DNA from: Thermodesulfatator autotrophicus
GTDB taxonomy: Bacteria; Desulfobacterota; Thermodesulfobacteria; Thermodesulfobacteriales; Thermodesulfatatoraceae
Direction: 5' to 3'
Assembly: GCF_001642325.1 (NCBI RefSeq)
Contig: NZ_LSFI01000006.1
Location: 1 to 64,000 of the forward strand
Length of the DNA: 64,000 nt
Shown here piece by piece: positions 10,546-19,130 of the stretch. Within the stretch, counting starts at the first letter, position 1. Each line of letters opens with the position of its first letter. The notes under the pieces were generated by a model. It had not been told where the DNA came from, made no database searches, and saw only the letters and a program-made list of their open reading frames with translations. A program made the translations under genes and the position numbers.

Positions 10546-11070
10546 ATGGAACTCATAATGGGCCTTATAGCCGGTATTATCTGGGGCTATATATTCCAGC
10601 GCACTAGAATTATCAGGTTTGACAAACAAGTAGGCCTTCTCCTGTTAGAGGATTTTACCGTACTTAAGTATTTGCTTTCAGCGGTTATGGTAGGAAGTTT
10701 AGGGGTTAACCTCCTGGCTCAACTGGGAATAATTACATATTCTGTAAAAACTACTTATCTTTTAGCTAATTTTTTGGGCGGTCTCATTTTTGGCCTGGGT
10801 TGGGCCCTTTTAGGCTATTGCCCCGGCACCTCTACAGGAGCACTGGCTGAAGGAGCTATAGACGCTTTTTTCGGTATATTAGGCGGGATACTGGGAGCCA
10901 TTGCCTTTGCCCACACCTATGATTGGTGGAAGGCCAATATTTATCCCATTGGTGCCCTTGGCAAAGTCCGGATTCCAGAGTTAATTTCTATGCCACCAAT
11001 TTTAGTAGCCGTAGTGTTTGCAGCCATGCTGGCTGTTATTTGTTATTTTCTGGAGAAAAAGAACCTGTGA
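10546..11070 (+). CDS. YeeE/YedE-family sulfur transporter, second half
   Basis: A 174-residue membrane protein with four to five hydrophobic helices and the Cys motif LGYCPGTSTGALAEG near residue 91. This corresponds to the second half of YeeE/YedE (the DUF6691-type half). Its position one base after the companion gene suggests a hetero-oligomeric channel for a reduced sulfur compound. The following PyrK-like gene overlaps its stop, which hints at a link between sulfur uptake and electron transfer, but that is inference. Confidence 0.78.
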   Translation: MELIMGLIAGIIWGYIFQRTRIIRFDKQVGLLLLEDFTVLKYLLSAVMVGSLGVNLLAQLGIITYSVKTTYLLANFLGGLIFGLGWALLGYCPGTSTGALAEGAIDAFFGILGGILGAIAFAHTYDWWKANIYPIGALGKVRIPELISMPPILVAVVFAAMLAVICYFLEKKNL

Positions 11071-11816
11071 ACCTATTCACCGTTAAAGAAAATCGCAAAC
11101 TCTCTCAGAGATATCACCTTTTAATACTGGAAGGGGAACTAGAAAATCCTCTTCCAGGCCAATTTGTAATGGTACGAGCCTGGCCCGGTTTTGACCCGCT
11201 CCTTGCACGCCCCTTCTCAATTCATGACCACGAACCTGACAAACTTAGTTTACTTTTTGAAGTTAAAGGCCGTGGAACAAAATTGCTGGCTGCGCTTGAA
11301 CCCGGTGCAAAGGTAGAAGTCCTAGGGCCTCTCGGGCAGGGCTTTCCAGAAGTAAACAGCGGTGAAGTTATTCTGGTGGCAGGAGGCATTGGCATTGCTC
11401 CTTTTTTCTGGACAGCCAAAAAACTCAAAGAAAAAGGCCTGCAAATAAACCTTTTTTACGGTGCAAGGACCAAAAATGATTTTTTGCGTTTAAAAGAGTT
11501 TGAAGACTTGGGAATATCTTTAAATCTTTCCACCGAAGACGGAAGTCTGGGGTTCAAGGGTTTTGTTACTGAGCCTTTAAAAGGCTATCTCCATGAACCT
11601 GGGGAAAAAATTATTTTTGCCTGTGGGCCTATGCCCATGCTTTCCGCGGTAGCCAAGGTGGCTAAAGATTTGGGAGTTAGGGCCTATGTCTCCCTTGAAG
11701 CCCATATGGCCTGTGGCCTGGGCATGTGCTTAGGTTGTGTGGTTAAACGCCAGGAAAGGGGCTATCTTCACGTCTGCAGCGAAGGCCCGGTGGTGCCAGC
11801 TGAAAGAGTTTTCTAA
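11067..11816 (+). CDS. PyrK-like FAD/[2Fe-2S] electron-transfer subunit
   Basis: A 249-residue ferredoxin-reductase-type protein. The FAD-binding barrel has the motif ARPFSIHD. The NAD-binding half has VAGGIGIAPFFWTAKKL and FACGPMPMLSAV. The C-terminus carries a [2Fe-2S] cluster motif (CGLGMCLGCVVK, then HVCSEGP). This is the layout of PyrK, the electron-transfer subunit of class 1B dihydroorotate dehydrogenase. No pyrD lies next to it in this window, so it could serve another partner. The GTG at 11067 overlaps the previous stop. The 48 codons of open frame before it are read in the wrong frame of the preceding gene. It ends four bases inside the convergent hisHF. Confidence 0.8.
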   Translation: MNLFTVKENRKLSQRYHLLILEGELENPLPGQFVMVRAWPGFDPLLARPFSIHDHEPDKLSLLFEVKGRGTKLLAALEPGAKVEVLGPLGQGFPEVNSGEVILVAGGIGIAPFFWTAKKLKEKGLQINLFYGARTKNDFLRLKEFEDLGISLNLSTEDGSLGFKGFVTEPLKGYLHEPGEKIIFACGPMPMLSAVAKVAKDLGVRAYVSLEAHMACGLGMCLGCVVKRQERGYLHVCSEGPVVPAERVF

Positions 11817-13408
11817 AGGAGTTCCTCTCTAAAAATAGGCCTTATTTCTATCCCCTTTTCTTTTAAATAACATTTAACCTCTTCAATAGAGACTTCTTTA
11901 CGATGAAAAATGCCAGCAGCAAGAGCGGCTTCCACCCCTGTTTTGGTAAATACTTCGTAAAAGTGTTCAGGGGAACCTGCTCCACTTGAGGCAATAACCG
12001 GGATAGAGATCGCTTCTTTCACCGCTTGAATAAGCTCTATATCAAAGCCGAGATTAGTGCCATCGCGGTCAATACTATTTAGGAGAATTTCTCCAGCGCC
12101 AAGTTTTTCGCACACCTTGGCCAGGGTTATGGCGTCAATATCTCGCCCCTCGCGGCCGCCTTTTATGGTACACTGGAACCAGCAATATTTTTCTCCATTT
12201 GGACCGGGTATTTCAGTTTCAATTACTGGATGCCTGGTCTTTTCAGGAGAATCTACATAAACCCGGCGTGGATCAATAGAAATAACCACGGCCTGGGCTC
12301 CATAAACTTTAGAGATTGTCTCTATTGAGCTCTGGCCAGTAGCCTTTCCTGTGCGCAAATATTCTTCAACAATCAATACCGCATCGCTCCCAATTGAGAC
12401 TTTATCAGCTCCAGAACGAAAATATTCAGAAGCTACTTCAAGGGCCGAATAAAACCTTCCGTCTCGGTCAGTAAAATCACGGATCCCTCCACCAATGGTA
12501 AGGGGAACAAAAACATTTTGGGATGTGAGGCGTAAGACCTCAAGCATGGGGAGGTCTTTTAACGGGAAGTCGCGAAAGCCTGTAATATTGAGAAAAGTTA
12601 TTTCATCGGCGCCTTCAGTATAGTAACGCCTGGCAAGCTCTACAGGTTTACCAAGATTGCGCACGCGGCCTTTTTCGCGCACGTCATATTGGTCTCCTTT
12701 GGTGACCACTAAATCTCCCTCATCGTTGGTGCGTACATCAAGACAGGCCACTATTCTTTTGGCCAGCCTGGTCTTGGATGGAATGAATTTGGGTTTTACC
12801 GCAGGCTTTTCAAGCTCTAAAAAATTTTTAAGGATTTTTAAACCTACCTGGCCGCTTTTTTCCGGATGAAATTGGGTGGCTATAATGTTTCCCTTTTCAA
12901 TGGCACTAACAAACTCATAACCATAATCAGTGGTGCAAAGGACAATATCAGCCTCCTCTGGGACTATATGATAAGAGTGAACGAAATATAATTTTTCTTC
13001 ACCTGATAACCCCTCAAAAAGCCTTGAAGGCTTCTGGGCTTTAATACCATTCCAGCCAATATGGGGCACAGAAAGATTGGTATCAAATCTTTTTACATAT
13101 CCTTTAAAAATGCCCAGACCTTTAACTCCTGGCGCTTCCTCAGAGTACTCAAAAAGGGCCTGAAGCCCGAGACATATTCCTAAAAATGGCCTATTTTCTT
13201 GAAGATAACGTTTTAATGGCTCGTAAAAATCTTTTTCATGGAGGGTATTTATTAAAGAAGAAAAATTACCCACCCCAGGAAATATGAGTTTTTCAGCGGA
13301 AAGGATATCTTCTGGTTTTTCTACGAATTTTACCTTTTTCCCAAGGCTTTCAAGGGCATTAACTACACTTCTAACATTTCCGGCACCATAGTCCAAAAGA
13401 GTAAGCAT
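11813..13408 (-). CDS. hisHF: fused imidazole glycerol phosphate synthase (HisH-HisF, HIS7 type)
   Basis: A single 531-residue protein joins the glutaminase HisH and the cyclase HisF, which together make imidazole glycerol phosphate and AICAR in histidine synthesis. The HisH part (1-200) has the nucleophile in FLGICLGLQ (Cys79) and the His-Glu pair in QFHPEKSG. The HisF barrel (about 215-531) begins RIVACLDV and has TIGGGIRD and VIASSGAG. It also has insertions typical of eukaryotic HIS7 (EIPGPNGEKYCWFQCTIKGG). Most bacteria keep the two as separate genes. The ATG at 13408, with GGAGGTAGAGGCT before it, is preferred over the longer frame to 13459. Confidence 0.93.
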   Translation of the reverse strand: MLTLLDYGAGNVRSVVNALESLGKKVKFVEKPEDILSAEKLIFPGVGNFSSLINTLHEKDFYEPLKRYLQENRPFLGICLGLQALFEYSEEAPGVKGLGIFKGYVKRFDTNLSVPHIGWNGIKAQKPSRLFEGLSGEEKLYFVHSYHIVPEEADIVLCTTDYGYEFVSAIEKGNIIATQFHPEKSGQVGLKILKNFLELEKPAVKPKFIPSKTRLAKRIVACLDVRTNDEGDLVVTKGDQYDVREKGRVRNLGKPVELARRYYTEGADEITFLNITGFRDFPLKDLPMLEVLRLTSQNVFVPLTIGGGIRDFTDRDGRFYSALEVASEYFRSGADKVSIGSDAVLIVEEYLRTGKATGQSSIETISKVYGAQAVVISIDPRRVYVDSPEKTRHPVIETEIPGPNGEKYCWFQCTIKGGREGRDIDAITLAKVCEKLGAGEILLNSIDRDGTNLGFDIELIQAVKEAISIPVIASSGAGSPEHFYEVFTKTGVEAALAAGIFHRKEVSIEEVKCYLKEKGIEIRPIFREELL

Positions 13409-13495
13409 AGCCTCTACCTCCTGGACCTTAAGCTTATACAGTTTGACTACATTTGCCAACAGGCCTTAATCAGGAAAGACTTATATGTGTATGGA

Positions 13496-14191
13496 CTAGC
13501 TGACTATCTCGGGGTTTAGGGGTTCAAGATATTCCCCGCCCATACGAACGAGGAGAACCCCGCGTTTATTGGCAAGCTGGATCAGATCCTCAGGGATATT
13601 GAAGGCAGCCAGGACAGGAACAATCTTTTTGTTCACATATTCGGGTTCGTATATAGCCAGGTTCTCAAGCTTTGTTTTGAAATCGTCAAAGTGGTCGGCC
13701 CTGAGCTGACTCTTAACTTCAGCCACAAACACTACATCTCTTCCATCCTTATCTTCAGCTACCACGATAGCATCATACTGGTTATACATCTGGTCCTTTT
13801 TGTATTCCACATTAAGCATTCTCTTCCTGACCCCAAAACCCAGGCTTTTAACCAGGTAAGGAATACCCGGGGCAAAGATATCTTCAGTTATTGTTCCCAA
13901 ACGATTGGCAAGTTCTCCCCATCTCCTGTTAAGTTCTTTAATAGATTGCCGCATCTCATCTTTGAAAGCACGCATTTCGTCTTTGAAAACCCGCATCTCA
14001 TCCTTGAAGGCCTTCATTTCATTTTTGAATTCTTTAAATTCACGGCTAAGGCCTTCGTGATATTTTCGTAGTTCAAGGACGGCCATTAAATTATCAGTGG
14101 AAATCTGGCGCAAAAGCTCTAGCTCTTTAAGAGTACGGTCAACCTTTTCTTCTTGGTTGGTAAGTTTGGCGACGATTTCGTGAAGCTCCAT
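13496..14191 (-). CDS. coiled-coil protein with PD-(D/E)XK-like domain (DUF3782-like)
   Basis: The N-terminal 110 residues are a long coiled coil that includes four tandem heptads (FKNEMKA, FKDEMRV, FKDEMRA, FKDEMRQ). The C-terminal 120 residues have the spacing of a PD-(D/E)XK nuclease fold: YDAIVV followed by VFVAEVKSQL, with Asp, Glu and Lys as candidate metal-site residues. Proteins of this type are usually annotated as DUF3782 and are often present in several copies in thermophile genomes. Their function is not established. The ATG at 14191 follows GAGGA; an upstream GTG at 14209 is also open. It starts 24 bases past the 3' end of tRNA-Arg, in the same direction. Confidence 0.7.
   Translation of the reverse strand: MELHEIVAKLTNQEEKVDRTLKELELLRQISTDNLMAVLELRKYHEGLSREFKEFKNEMKAFKDEMRVFKDEMRAFKDEMRQSIKELNRRWGELANRLGTITEDIFAPGIPYLVKSLGFGVRKRMLNVEYKKDQMYNQYDAIVVAEDKDGRDVVFVAEVKSQLRADHFDDFKTKLENLAIYEPEYVNKKIVPVLAAFNIPEDLIQLANKRGVLLVRMGGEYLEPLNPEIVS
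13951..14033. repeat. tandem 21-bp coding repeats for coiled-coil heptads
   Basis: Four imperfect 21-bp units encode successive seven-residue steps of the coiled coil in the gene at 13496-14191. Such exact-register repeats can gain or lose units without breaking the frame, so the coil length may vary between strains. Confidence 0.6.
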
Positions 14192-14214
14192 AGATTCCTC
14201 AGAGAGCACTTTGT

Positions 14215-14291
14215 TGGTGCCCCCGGCAGGATTCGAACCTGCGACACCGAGATTAGGAATCTCGTGCTCTATCCTCCTGAGCTACGGGGGC
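14215..14291 (-). tRNA. tRNA-Arg (anticodon CCT)
   Basis: A complete cloverleaf reads on the minus strand. The acceptor stem is GCCCCCG/CGGGGGC, the D arm starts GCTCAGGAGGATAGAGC, and the anticodon stem CGAGA/TCTCG encloses the loop TTCCTAA. The T arm is GCAGG/CCTGC with loop TTCGAAT. The discriminator is A and CCA is encoded. The anticodon CCT reads AGG arginine codons. Confidence 0.95.
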
Positions 14292-14338
14292 TTTTACAGA
14301 AATTTAACAAGTTCTCAAACTGTATTCAAGCAGTTAAG

Positions 14339-14356
14339 TTTGCCTGTCCCTATTTT
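14339..14356 (-). repeat. REP-like unit, left member of an inverted pair
   Basis: TTTGCCTGTCCCTATTTT is the exact reverse complement of the 18 bases at 15160-15177. The two copies bracket the MBL-fold gene. The core GGGACAGGC is the sequence shared with the RAYT-associated repeats. Confidence 0.75.
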
Positions 14357-15123
14357 TAAACTTCCAGAGTCATGCCATCATAGGCCGCTACCACTTCCAA
14401 CCCCAGTTTGCGGCTAAGTTTTGCCGCTACCTGATGGGGCTGGGACTTAAGCATGGTCATACCAAAATGGGTTAGAATGGCCTGCTCTGGCCTGATTTCC
14501 TCAAGTATTTCTTCTACGTCACGCACGCAAAGATGCTGCACATTGGGTGAAGTATGAGGCTTAAAGCGGACTACATTTATAATGAGAATCTGGCAGTCTT
14601 TATAAGATTCAATTAACCCGGGAAAAAACAAGGTATCCACTATAAACCCCACCTTTTTGCCAGCAAAATCAAAAATTACGCCGTATGTCTCAGCCGTATG
14701 ATAATGCCGCCTGGAAGTACGAAATTTAATATTTCCGATAGTATAATATTTTTCACCCTCAAGGGTTTTTATGTCCTTTAAATGAGGACGCAGGTATTTT
14801 AAAACCACAGCGCTATCACCACTTAAGCACTCCCTAGGGGCAAAAAGGACGCCGCGCTTTTTAAGGCCACCTTCCGTAAGGCCATCTATAAGAATGTTTA
14901 CATCATTTGAATGGTCAAGATGAGCGTGGGTAAGTATCAAGCCGTGAAGCTTCATCACATCAAGACGAGGCTTAGCTGAAGCCATGCGCACAAGGGTGCC
15001 CGGACCTGGGTCAAGCACTAAACGAGTGCCTTCATGTTCAATATAAGTGCCTGCCGAGGAACGAAGCTGCCTGGCTACGACGTAACGAGCTCCAGCTGTA
15101 CCCAAAATTTTTATGATAGCCAT
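14356..15123 (-). CDS. MBL-fold metallohydrolase
   Basis: A 255-residue metallo-beta-lactamase-fold enzyme. The metal-binding motif is seen as ILTHAHLDHSND near residue 62, with further metal ligands likely at HYHTAE, VDTLFF and the C-terminal ILTHFGM. The overall pattern resembles RNase Z-like and PqsE-like single-domain hydrolases, possibly acting on phosphodiesters, but the substrate cannot be read from the sequence. Its final codon abuts one REP-like repeat and an inverted copy lies 37 bases upstream of its start. The next gene, at 15210, is transcribed the other way. Confidence 0.75.
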   Translation of the reverse strand: MAIIKILGTAGARYVVARQLRSSAGTYIEHEGTRLVLDPGPGTLVRMASAKPRLDVMKLHGLILTHAHLDHSNDVNILIDGLTEGGLKKRGVLFAPRECLSGDSAVVLKYLRPHLKDIKTLEGEKYYTIGNIKFRTSRRHYHTAETYGVIFDFAGKKVGFIVDTLFFPGLIESYKDCQILIINVVRFKPHTSPNVQHLCVRDVEEILEEIRPEQAILTHFGMTMLKSQPHQVAAKLSRKLGLEVVAAYDGMTLEV

Positions 15124-15159
15124 AGCAATTAGGAAAATAAGTTTTCTTTAAAAAAAGTC

Positions 15160-15177
15160 AAAATAGGGACAGGCAAA
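15160..15177 (+). repeat. REP-like unit, right member of an inverted pair
   Basis: AAAATAGGGACAGGCAAA is the perfect inverted copy of 14339-14356. It lies between two divergent genes and so overlaps the probable promoter area of the gene at 15210. Confidence 0.75.
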
Positions 15178-15209
15178 AATTTATCTTGCCGAAAAGACCT
15201 TTGTGTTCC

Positions 15210-15521
15210 ATGTTTATAGACATGAGTGAAGATTTTGGCGTGCGGTTAAAAAAAGCCCGCACTGAAAAAGACTTAAGGCTCCTTACACAAAAGTTTTTCA
15301 AAGAATCCCTGAAAGGGCTTCCTGCAGGCTTTCGTATTGAGGCAAAAGTCCTTTCCGTTAATCCCCCCCGCGTGATAGTAAAAATTCCAGCCCATTCAGA
15401 AGGTAATCCCATCCGCATTGCCCAGGTTGACCAATTGATAGAAGAACTTGAAAATTTAGGTTTAGAGGTAATACTTTGCTATCAGGACGACCTGGAGGAG
15501 CTTGATGTCCGCAAACTTTAA
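15210..15521 (+). CDS. hypothetical protein
   Basis: About 103 residues, charged, with an N-terminal helical part (EDFGVRLKKARTEKDLRLL) and a C-terminal alpha/beta part (IRIAQVDQLIEELENLG). No signal peptide or membrane segment is seen, so it is probably cytoplasmic. I do not recognise a family. The start is uncertain: ATG codons at 15210 and 15222 are both possible and neither has a strong Shine-Dalgarno sequence. The 3' end overlaps the HAD gene and carries that gene's GGAGGA. Confidence 0.55.
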   Translation: MFIDMSEDFGVRLKKARTEKDLRLLTQKFFKESLKGLPAGFRIEAKVLSVNPPRVIVKIPAHSEGNPIRIAQVDQLIEELENLGLEVILCYQDDLEELDVRKL

Positions 15522-16182
15522 GTGGGTAACTTTTGACTGCTACGGCACTTTGATTGATTGGGAAACCGGTATTTTAAAAGCTTTAAAGCCTATCCTTTCC
15601 CCTTTGGCCCTGGAAGATAAAGAAATTTTGAATTTATACGCCCGCTTTGAAAGCGAGGCAGAAAAAACCTGGAAACCCTATCGTGAAATCTTAAAAGAAG
15701 TGGCGCGTAAATTTTTTGAATATTTCTCTCTTAAAGTCAAGCCAGAAAAAGAAGACGTTCTCTGGCGAAGCCTGCCGGGTTGGCCTCCGTTTCCCGAAGT
15801 GAAAGAAGCCCTTATTAATCTTAAAAAGGCAGGCTTTAAGCTCGCCATCATTTCAAACGTTGACAACGACCTTCTAGCCAAGAGCATAATCCAAATGGGT
15901 GTTTCTTTTGATACCCTGGTAACAGCTGAAGATGCCCGTTGTTACAAACCCGGGAAAGCCATATTTGAACTTGCAGAAAAAAGGCTTAAAGTAAAGCCTG
16001 AAGCTATTTTTCATGTGGCCCAGAGCCTTTTTCATGACATAGCCCCGGCTAAAAAAAGAAGCTGGACCACCTGCTGGGTAAAAAGGCCTGATAGGGACAC
16101 TTTTGGAGCCACTCCTCCAGCCGAAGCCAGGCCGGATTTCATTGTCTCTAACCTGCGGGAAGTGATAACAAAGATTAGCTAG
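15505..16182 (+). CDS. HAD-superfamily hydrolase (haloacid dehalogenase type II-like)
   Basis: A 225-residue HAD phosphatase-type protein. Motif I is FDCYGTLIDWE, motif II is LAIISNVDND, and the motif III/IV region has CYKPGKAIFELAEKR and a His-Asp pair in QSLFHDIAPAKK. The helical cap between motifs I and II is of subtype I, close to haloacid dehalogenases and 2-phosphoglycolate-type phosphatases. The true substrate is unknown. The ATG at 15505 follows GGAGGAGCTTG located inside the previous gene. The stop overlaps that of the convergent pcnB by two to three bases. Confidence 0.8.
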   Translation: MSANFKWVTFDCYGTLIDWETGILKALKPILSPLALEDKEILNLYARFESEAEKTWKPYREILKEVARKFFEYFSLKVKPEKEDVLWRSLPGWPPFPEVKEALINLKKAGFKLAIISNVDNDLLAKSIIQMGVSFDTLVTAEDARCYKPGKAIFELAEKRLKVKPEAIFHVAQSLFHDIAPAKKRSWTTCWVKRPDRDTFGATPPAEARPDFIVSNLREVITKIS

Positions 16183-17399
16183 CGCTTTCTGCGGCCTCTT
16201 TTACCGCTTGAACAGCCTATCCCCAGAACTTCTCTTTCAAGGCGAAGAATAACTTTCGCCAAAAAGTGGGCTTCTTTAAAATAACTCTTTCCAGAAAGGC
16301 GCCTTGGCATATGTTTGCTTCTAATTAAGTGATACTTTATCGGCCATATACCCGTTAAAAGTTGCAAGGTGTTTTCAAAGAGCTCTCTTTTAAAGTCAAA
16401 TGGATAAAAGACCTTTTTCATCTGTTCCCGTATTAAGCCGCCAGGACGAGTTGTTTTTTTGGGAATTCTTGGGAGGCTTCCTTCTCCCACCAAAAATGGA
16501 TAAAGAAAAATGGCCAGTTTTTGAGCTTCTGAGAGTTTTTCCTTTTTTGCTTCTTTATCTGCCCAGGCAAGAAGTTTAAAGAAAAATTGTTTTTCTTGAG
16601 AAGAAGCCCTTTTCAGATATTTTCCATAAGCAGGGAAAATTTCTTGAAAAAGCCCGCTTTTAAGCATCAAATCCGCCCAAGAGCTCGTCCAGAAGCCAAG
16701 GACGTCTTTTAGCCATTCGTCCCTTATACGCATAGGCGGGCAAAGCATTATTTTCTGGTAATGGCGAAGAATCCCTTCCCAGGTGTTTTCTTCAATAATA
16801 AAGCCTGTGCGGGCAGCGTGGCGTATAGCCCTTATCATGCGAACCGGATCCCTGATAAAGCGTATGTCAGGGGGGCCAATAACCCTTATTATGCCGGCTC
16901 GTAAATCCTTCATACCACCCACGTAGTCAATGATGGTAAAGTCAGCGATGTTATAAAATAAGGCGTTTATAGTTATGTCCCGGCGAAAGGCGTCCTGATA
17001 AGGTGTGCCAAACACTTCAAGACCGTTTTCTTCAGCGGTCTCAGGCCCTCTAAAGGTAACTACTTCTATAAATTTACCTCCTGGGAAATAAACGTGCACC
17101 AGGCGAAAACGTTTGCCTATGATACGGCTCCAGCGGAAAAGCTTCCTTATCTCTTCAGGACGGGCATCAGTACCCACATCAAAATCTTTGGGTTTAATTC
17201 CCAAGAGGAGGTCTCTTACACTTCCTCCTACAAGATAAGAAAGGTAGCCCTTTTTTTTCAGACGATAGAGAACTTTGAGAGCCTCTTTAGAGATATCCTG
17301 ACGAGAAATGTTATGCTCTCCTCGTGGAACAATAACAGGCTCAGTAAAAGTCTCAGCAAAGAGTTTTCCCTGTTTTAATGTTTTTTCTTCAGCAAGCAT
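16179..17399 (-). CDS. pcnB: poly(A) polymerase / tRNA nucleotidyltransferase family protein
   Basis: A class II nucleotidyltransferase of about 406 residues. The head domain carries LVGGSVRDLLLG and the metal-binding pair KDFDVGTDA. The neck has RRDITINALFYN and FIRDPVRMIRAIR. A basic C-terminal tail (SGKRGRRKR) is typical of PcnB poly(A) polymerases. PcnB adds 3' poly(A) to RNA and promotes decay; a CCA-adding role is the main alternative. The ATG at 17399 lies just after the stop of the upstream activator gene. A longer start inside that gene is possible. Confidence 0.8.
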   Translation of the reverse strand: MLAEEKTLKQGKLFAETFTEPVIVPRGEHNISRQDISKEALKVLYRLKKKGYLSYLVGGSVRDLLLGIKPKDFDVGTDARPEEIRKLFRWSRIIGKRFRLVHVYFPGGKFIEVVTFRGPETAEENGLEVFGTPYQDAFRRDITINALFYNIADFTIIDYVGGMKDLRAGIIRVIGPPDIRFIRDPVRMIRAIRHAARTGFIIEENTWEGILRHYQKIMLCPPMRIRDEWLKDVLGFWTSSWADLMLKSGLFQEIFPAYGKYLKRASSQEKQFFFKLLAWADKEAKKEKLSEAQKLAIFLYPFLVGEGSLPRIPKKTTRPGGLIREQMKKVFYPFDFKRELFENTLQLLTGIWPIKYHLIRSKHMPRRLSGKSYFKEAHFLAKVILRLEREVLGIGCSSGKRGRRKR

Positions 17400-17400
17400 T

Positions 17401-18954
17401 TTATACTCTGGAACGGAAAGCCTTGGGGTCAATTCCATATTTTTTGATTTTATAGTTAAGGATTCTAAGGCTGGTATCAAGGAGTTTGGCCGCTTTACTC
17501 TGATTGCCTTTAGTTTCCTTTAAGGCTTCTATTATCAATTCAACTTCTACTTCTTTAACGGCCTGGGCCAGGCTTTTTTTAGCGTGAGTGTGAGAGCTTT
17601 CGGCCGTCTGTAAGCTCTGAGGAAGATGATAGCTCCGAATAACTTCCTCATCACAGATAAGTACCGCCCGTTCAATTACGTTTTCAAGTTCACGCACGTT
17701 TCCAGGCCAGTGGTACTGAACCAGCAGATCTATAGCCGGAGATGAAAGACGCTTAATCTTTTTATTGTAAAGACGGCTATATTTTTCCAGGAAAAATTCC
17801 GCCAGAGGGATAATGTCTGTCTTCCTTTCCCGAAGAGGCGGCAGGTATAACGGAAACACATTCAGACGGTAATACAAATCTTCTCTGAAGAGCCCCTGTT
17901 CAACCAGTTCTTCCAGGTTGCGATTGGTAGCCGCAATAATACGCACATCTACTTTTACCGGATGAGTGCCTCCTACCCGGTAAAATTCTTTTTCCTGGAT
18001 AACATGAAGGAGTTTGGCCTGAAGGGGCAAGGGCAGGTCACCAATTTCATCAAGAAAAATGGTCCCGCCGTTTGCCTTTTCAAAGAGCCCGGTTTTGCGG
18101 GCAAGGGCTCCAGTAAAAGCACCTTTTTCATAGCCGAAAAGCTCTGATTCTATGAGATTTTCAGGAAGAGCAGTACAGGAAATAGTTACAAAAGGCCCAC
18201 TTGCCCGAGGACTATTAAAGTGAATCATTTTGGCGATAAGGGATTTGCCTGTTCCTGATTCTCCACGGATAAGAACCGTAGCTGAACTTGGGGCCACCCG
18301 CTCCATCATCTGGAGCACTTCCTGCATGCGTGAGCTTGAACAAACAAAGTTATCAAGGCGATACTTACCTTTTAGCTCTTGCTTAAGTTTCAGGTTCTCT
18401 TCAAGGAGCCTTTCTTTCTCTTCCTGGATAGCCTGAATATTGGCTACGGTTTGGGCAATAAGGCCAGCAATGATAGTCAAAAACCGCACGTCTTCTTCAA
18501 GAGAGATATCGCTGGTAAAAACTCGGTCAACAGAAAGGGTACCCAAAATTTTGGTGCCGGTTTTGATGGGTACGCAAATGAAAGAAATTTTCTCTTTTTC
18601 GGCTTCTTTACGGCTGCGTGTGCGGTTCAAAAATCGCGGGTCTTCAGAAATAGCTGGCACTACAATGGGTTGGCCCGTAGCTACCACCTGGCCGGTTATG
18701 CCTTCTCCCAGACGATAGCGGCCTCTTTTTCGCGCCTCTTCCGATAAACCGTGGGCTACTTCTATTTGAATTTCTTTAGTGCGAGGGTTAAAGATGGTTA
18801 TGGTCCCCCGGCGCATATCAAGCTTTTCCGCCAAAATGGCAAGAATCTCTTGCAGAGACTCCCGCACATTTAGAGAGCTTGAAAGCGTTTTAGCAATTTC
18901 GTAAAGGCAGCTAAGCTCTTGTACTTCCCGATTATGCATATTTCCTTCTGCCAT
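17401..18954 (-). CDS. GAF-domain sigma-54-dependent transcriptional activator (NifA-like)
   Basis: About 517 residues with the NifA-type layout. An N-terminal GAF sensor domain (about 15-175) is followed by a short coiled linker. The AAA+ domain (about 195-430) has Walker A GESGTGKS, the sigma-54 contact loop GAFTGA ([11 protein letters not shown]) and a Walker B segment ending FLDEIGDLP. The C-terminal Fis-type helix-turn-helix reads [20 protein letters not shown]. It activates RpoN promoters after sensing a small molecule. The start is uncertain; ATG codons exist at 18978, 18954 and 18939. It is the only sigma-54 activator in this window, where one clear sigma-54 promoter also exists. Confidence 0.88.
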   Translation of the reverse strand: MAEGNMHNREVQELSCLYEIAKTLSSSLNVRESLQEILAILAEKLDMRRGTITIFNPRTKEIQIEVAHGLSEEARKRGRYRLGEGITGQVVATGQPIVVPAISEDPRFLNRTRSRKEAEKEKISFICVPIKTGTKILGTLSVDRVFTSDISLEEDVRFLTIIAGLIAQTVANIQAIQEEKERLLEENLKLKQELKGKYRLDNFVCSSSRMQEVLQMMERVAPSSATVLIRGESGTGKSLIAKMIHFNSPRASGPFVTISCTALPENLIESELFGYEKGAFTGALARKTGLFEKANGGTIFLDEIGDLPLPLQAKLLHVIQEKEFYRVGGTHPVKVDVRIIAATNRNLEELVEQGLFREDLYYRLNVFPLYLPPLRERKTDIIPLAEFFLEKYSRLYNKKIKRLSSPAIDLLVQYHWPGNVRELENVIERAVLICDEEVIRSYHLPQSLQTAESSHTHAKKSLAQAVKEVEVELIIEALKETKGNQSKAAKLLDTSLRILNYKIKKYGIDPKAFRSRV

Positions 18955-19075
18955 AACAATTTTGTAAAATTTTAACAATTATTTTTGAACTTGCGAGACA
19001 ATTTAGAGCAAAAGACTTTAACAGGTTTCAGGGTATTAGCCAAATTTTAGCCTTCGCCATGTTATGCCGATAAGA

Positions 19076-19120
19076 GGGACAGGCAAAAATTTTAAAAAAA
19101 TTTTAAGGCAAAAATTTTAA
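19076..19120 (+). repeat. REP-like repeats upstream of the RAYT gene
   Basis: GGGACAGGCAAAAATTTT (19076-19093) is followed by a second AGGCAAAAATTTTAA unit at 19106-19120. The RAYT ribosome-binding site AAGGAGG directly follows. The same core occurs twice inside the RAYT gene and at 14339, 15160 and 40633. Confidence 0.75.
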
Positions 19121-19130
19121 GGAGGTTTCT

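Noticed and set aside
10923-11066. 48-codon N-terminal extension of the PyrK-like protein
   Set aside because: It lies in the wrong frame of the second YeeE/YedE gene and carries no family sequence; the GTG at 11067 overlaps the previous stop in the usual way.
14153-14417. Small plus-strand frames with peptides like GFEPATPRLGIS
   Set aside because: They are translations of the tRNA-Arg(CCT) complement, a common annotation artefact.
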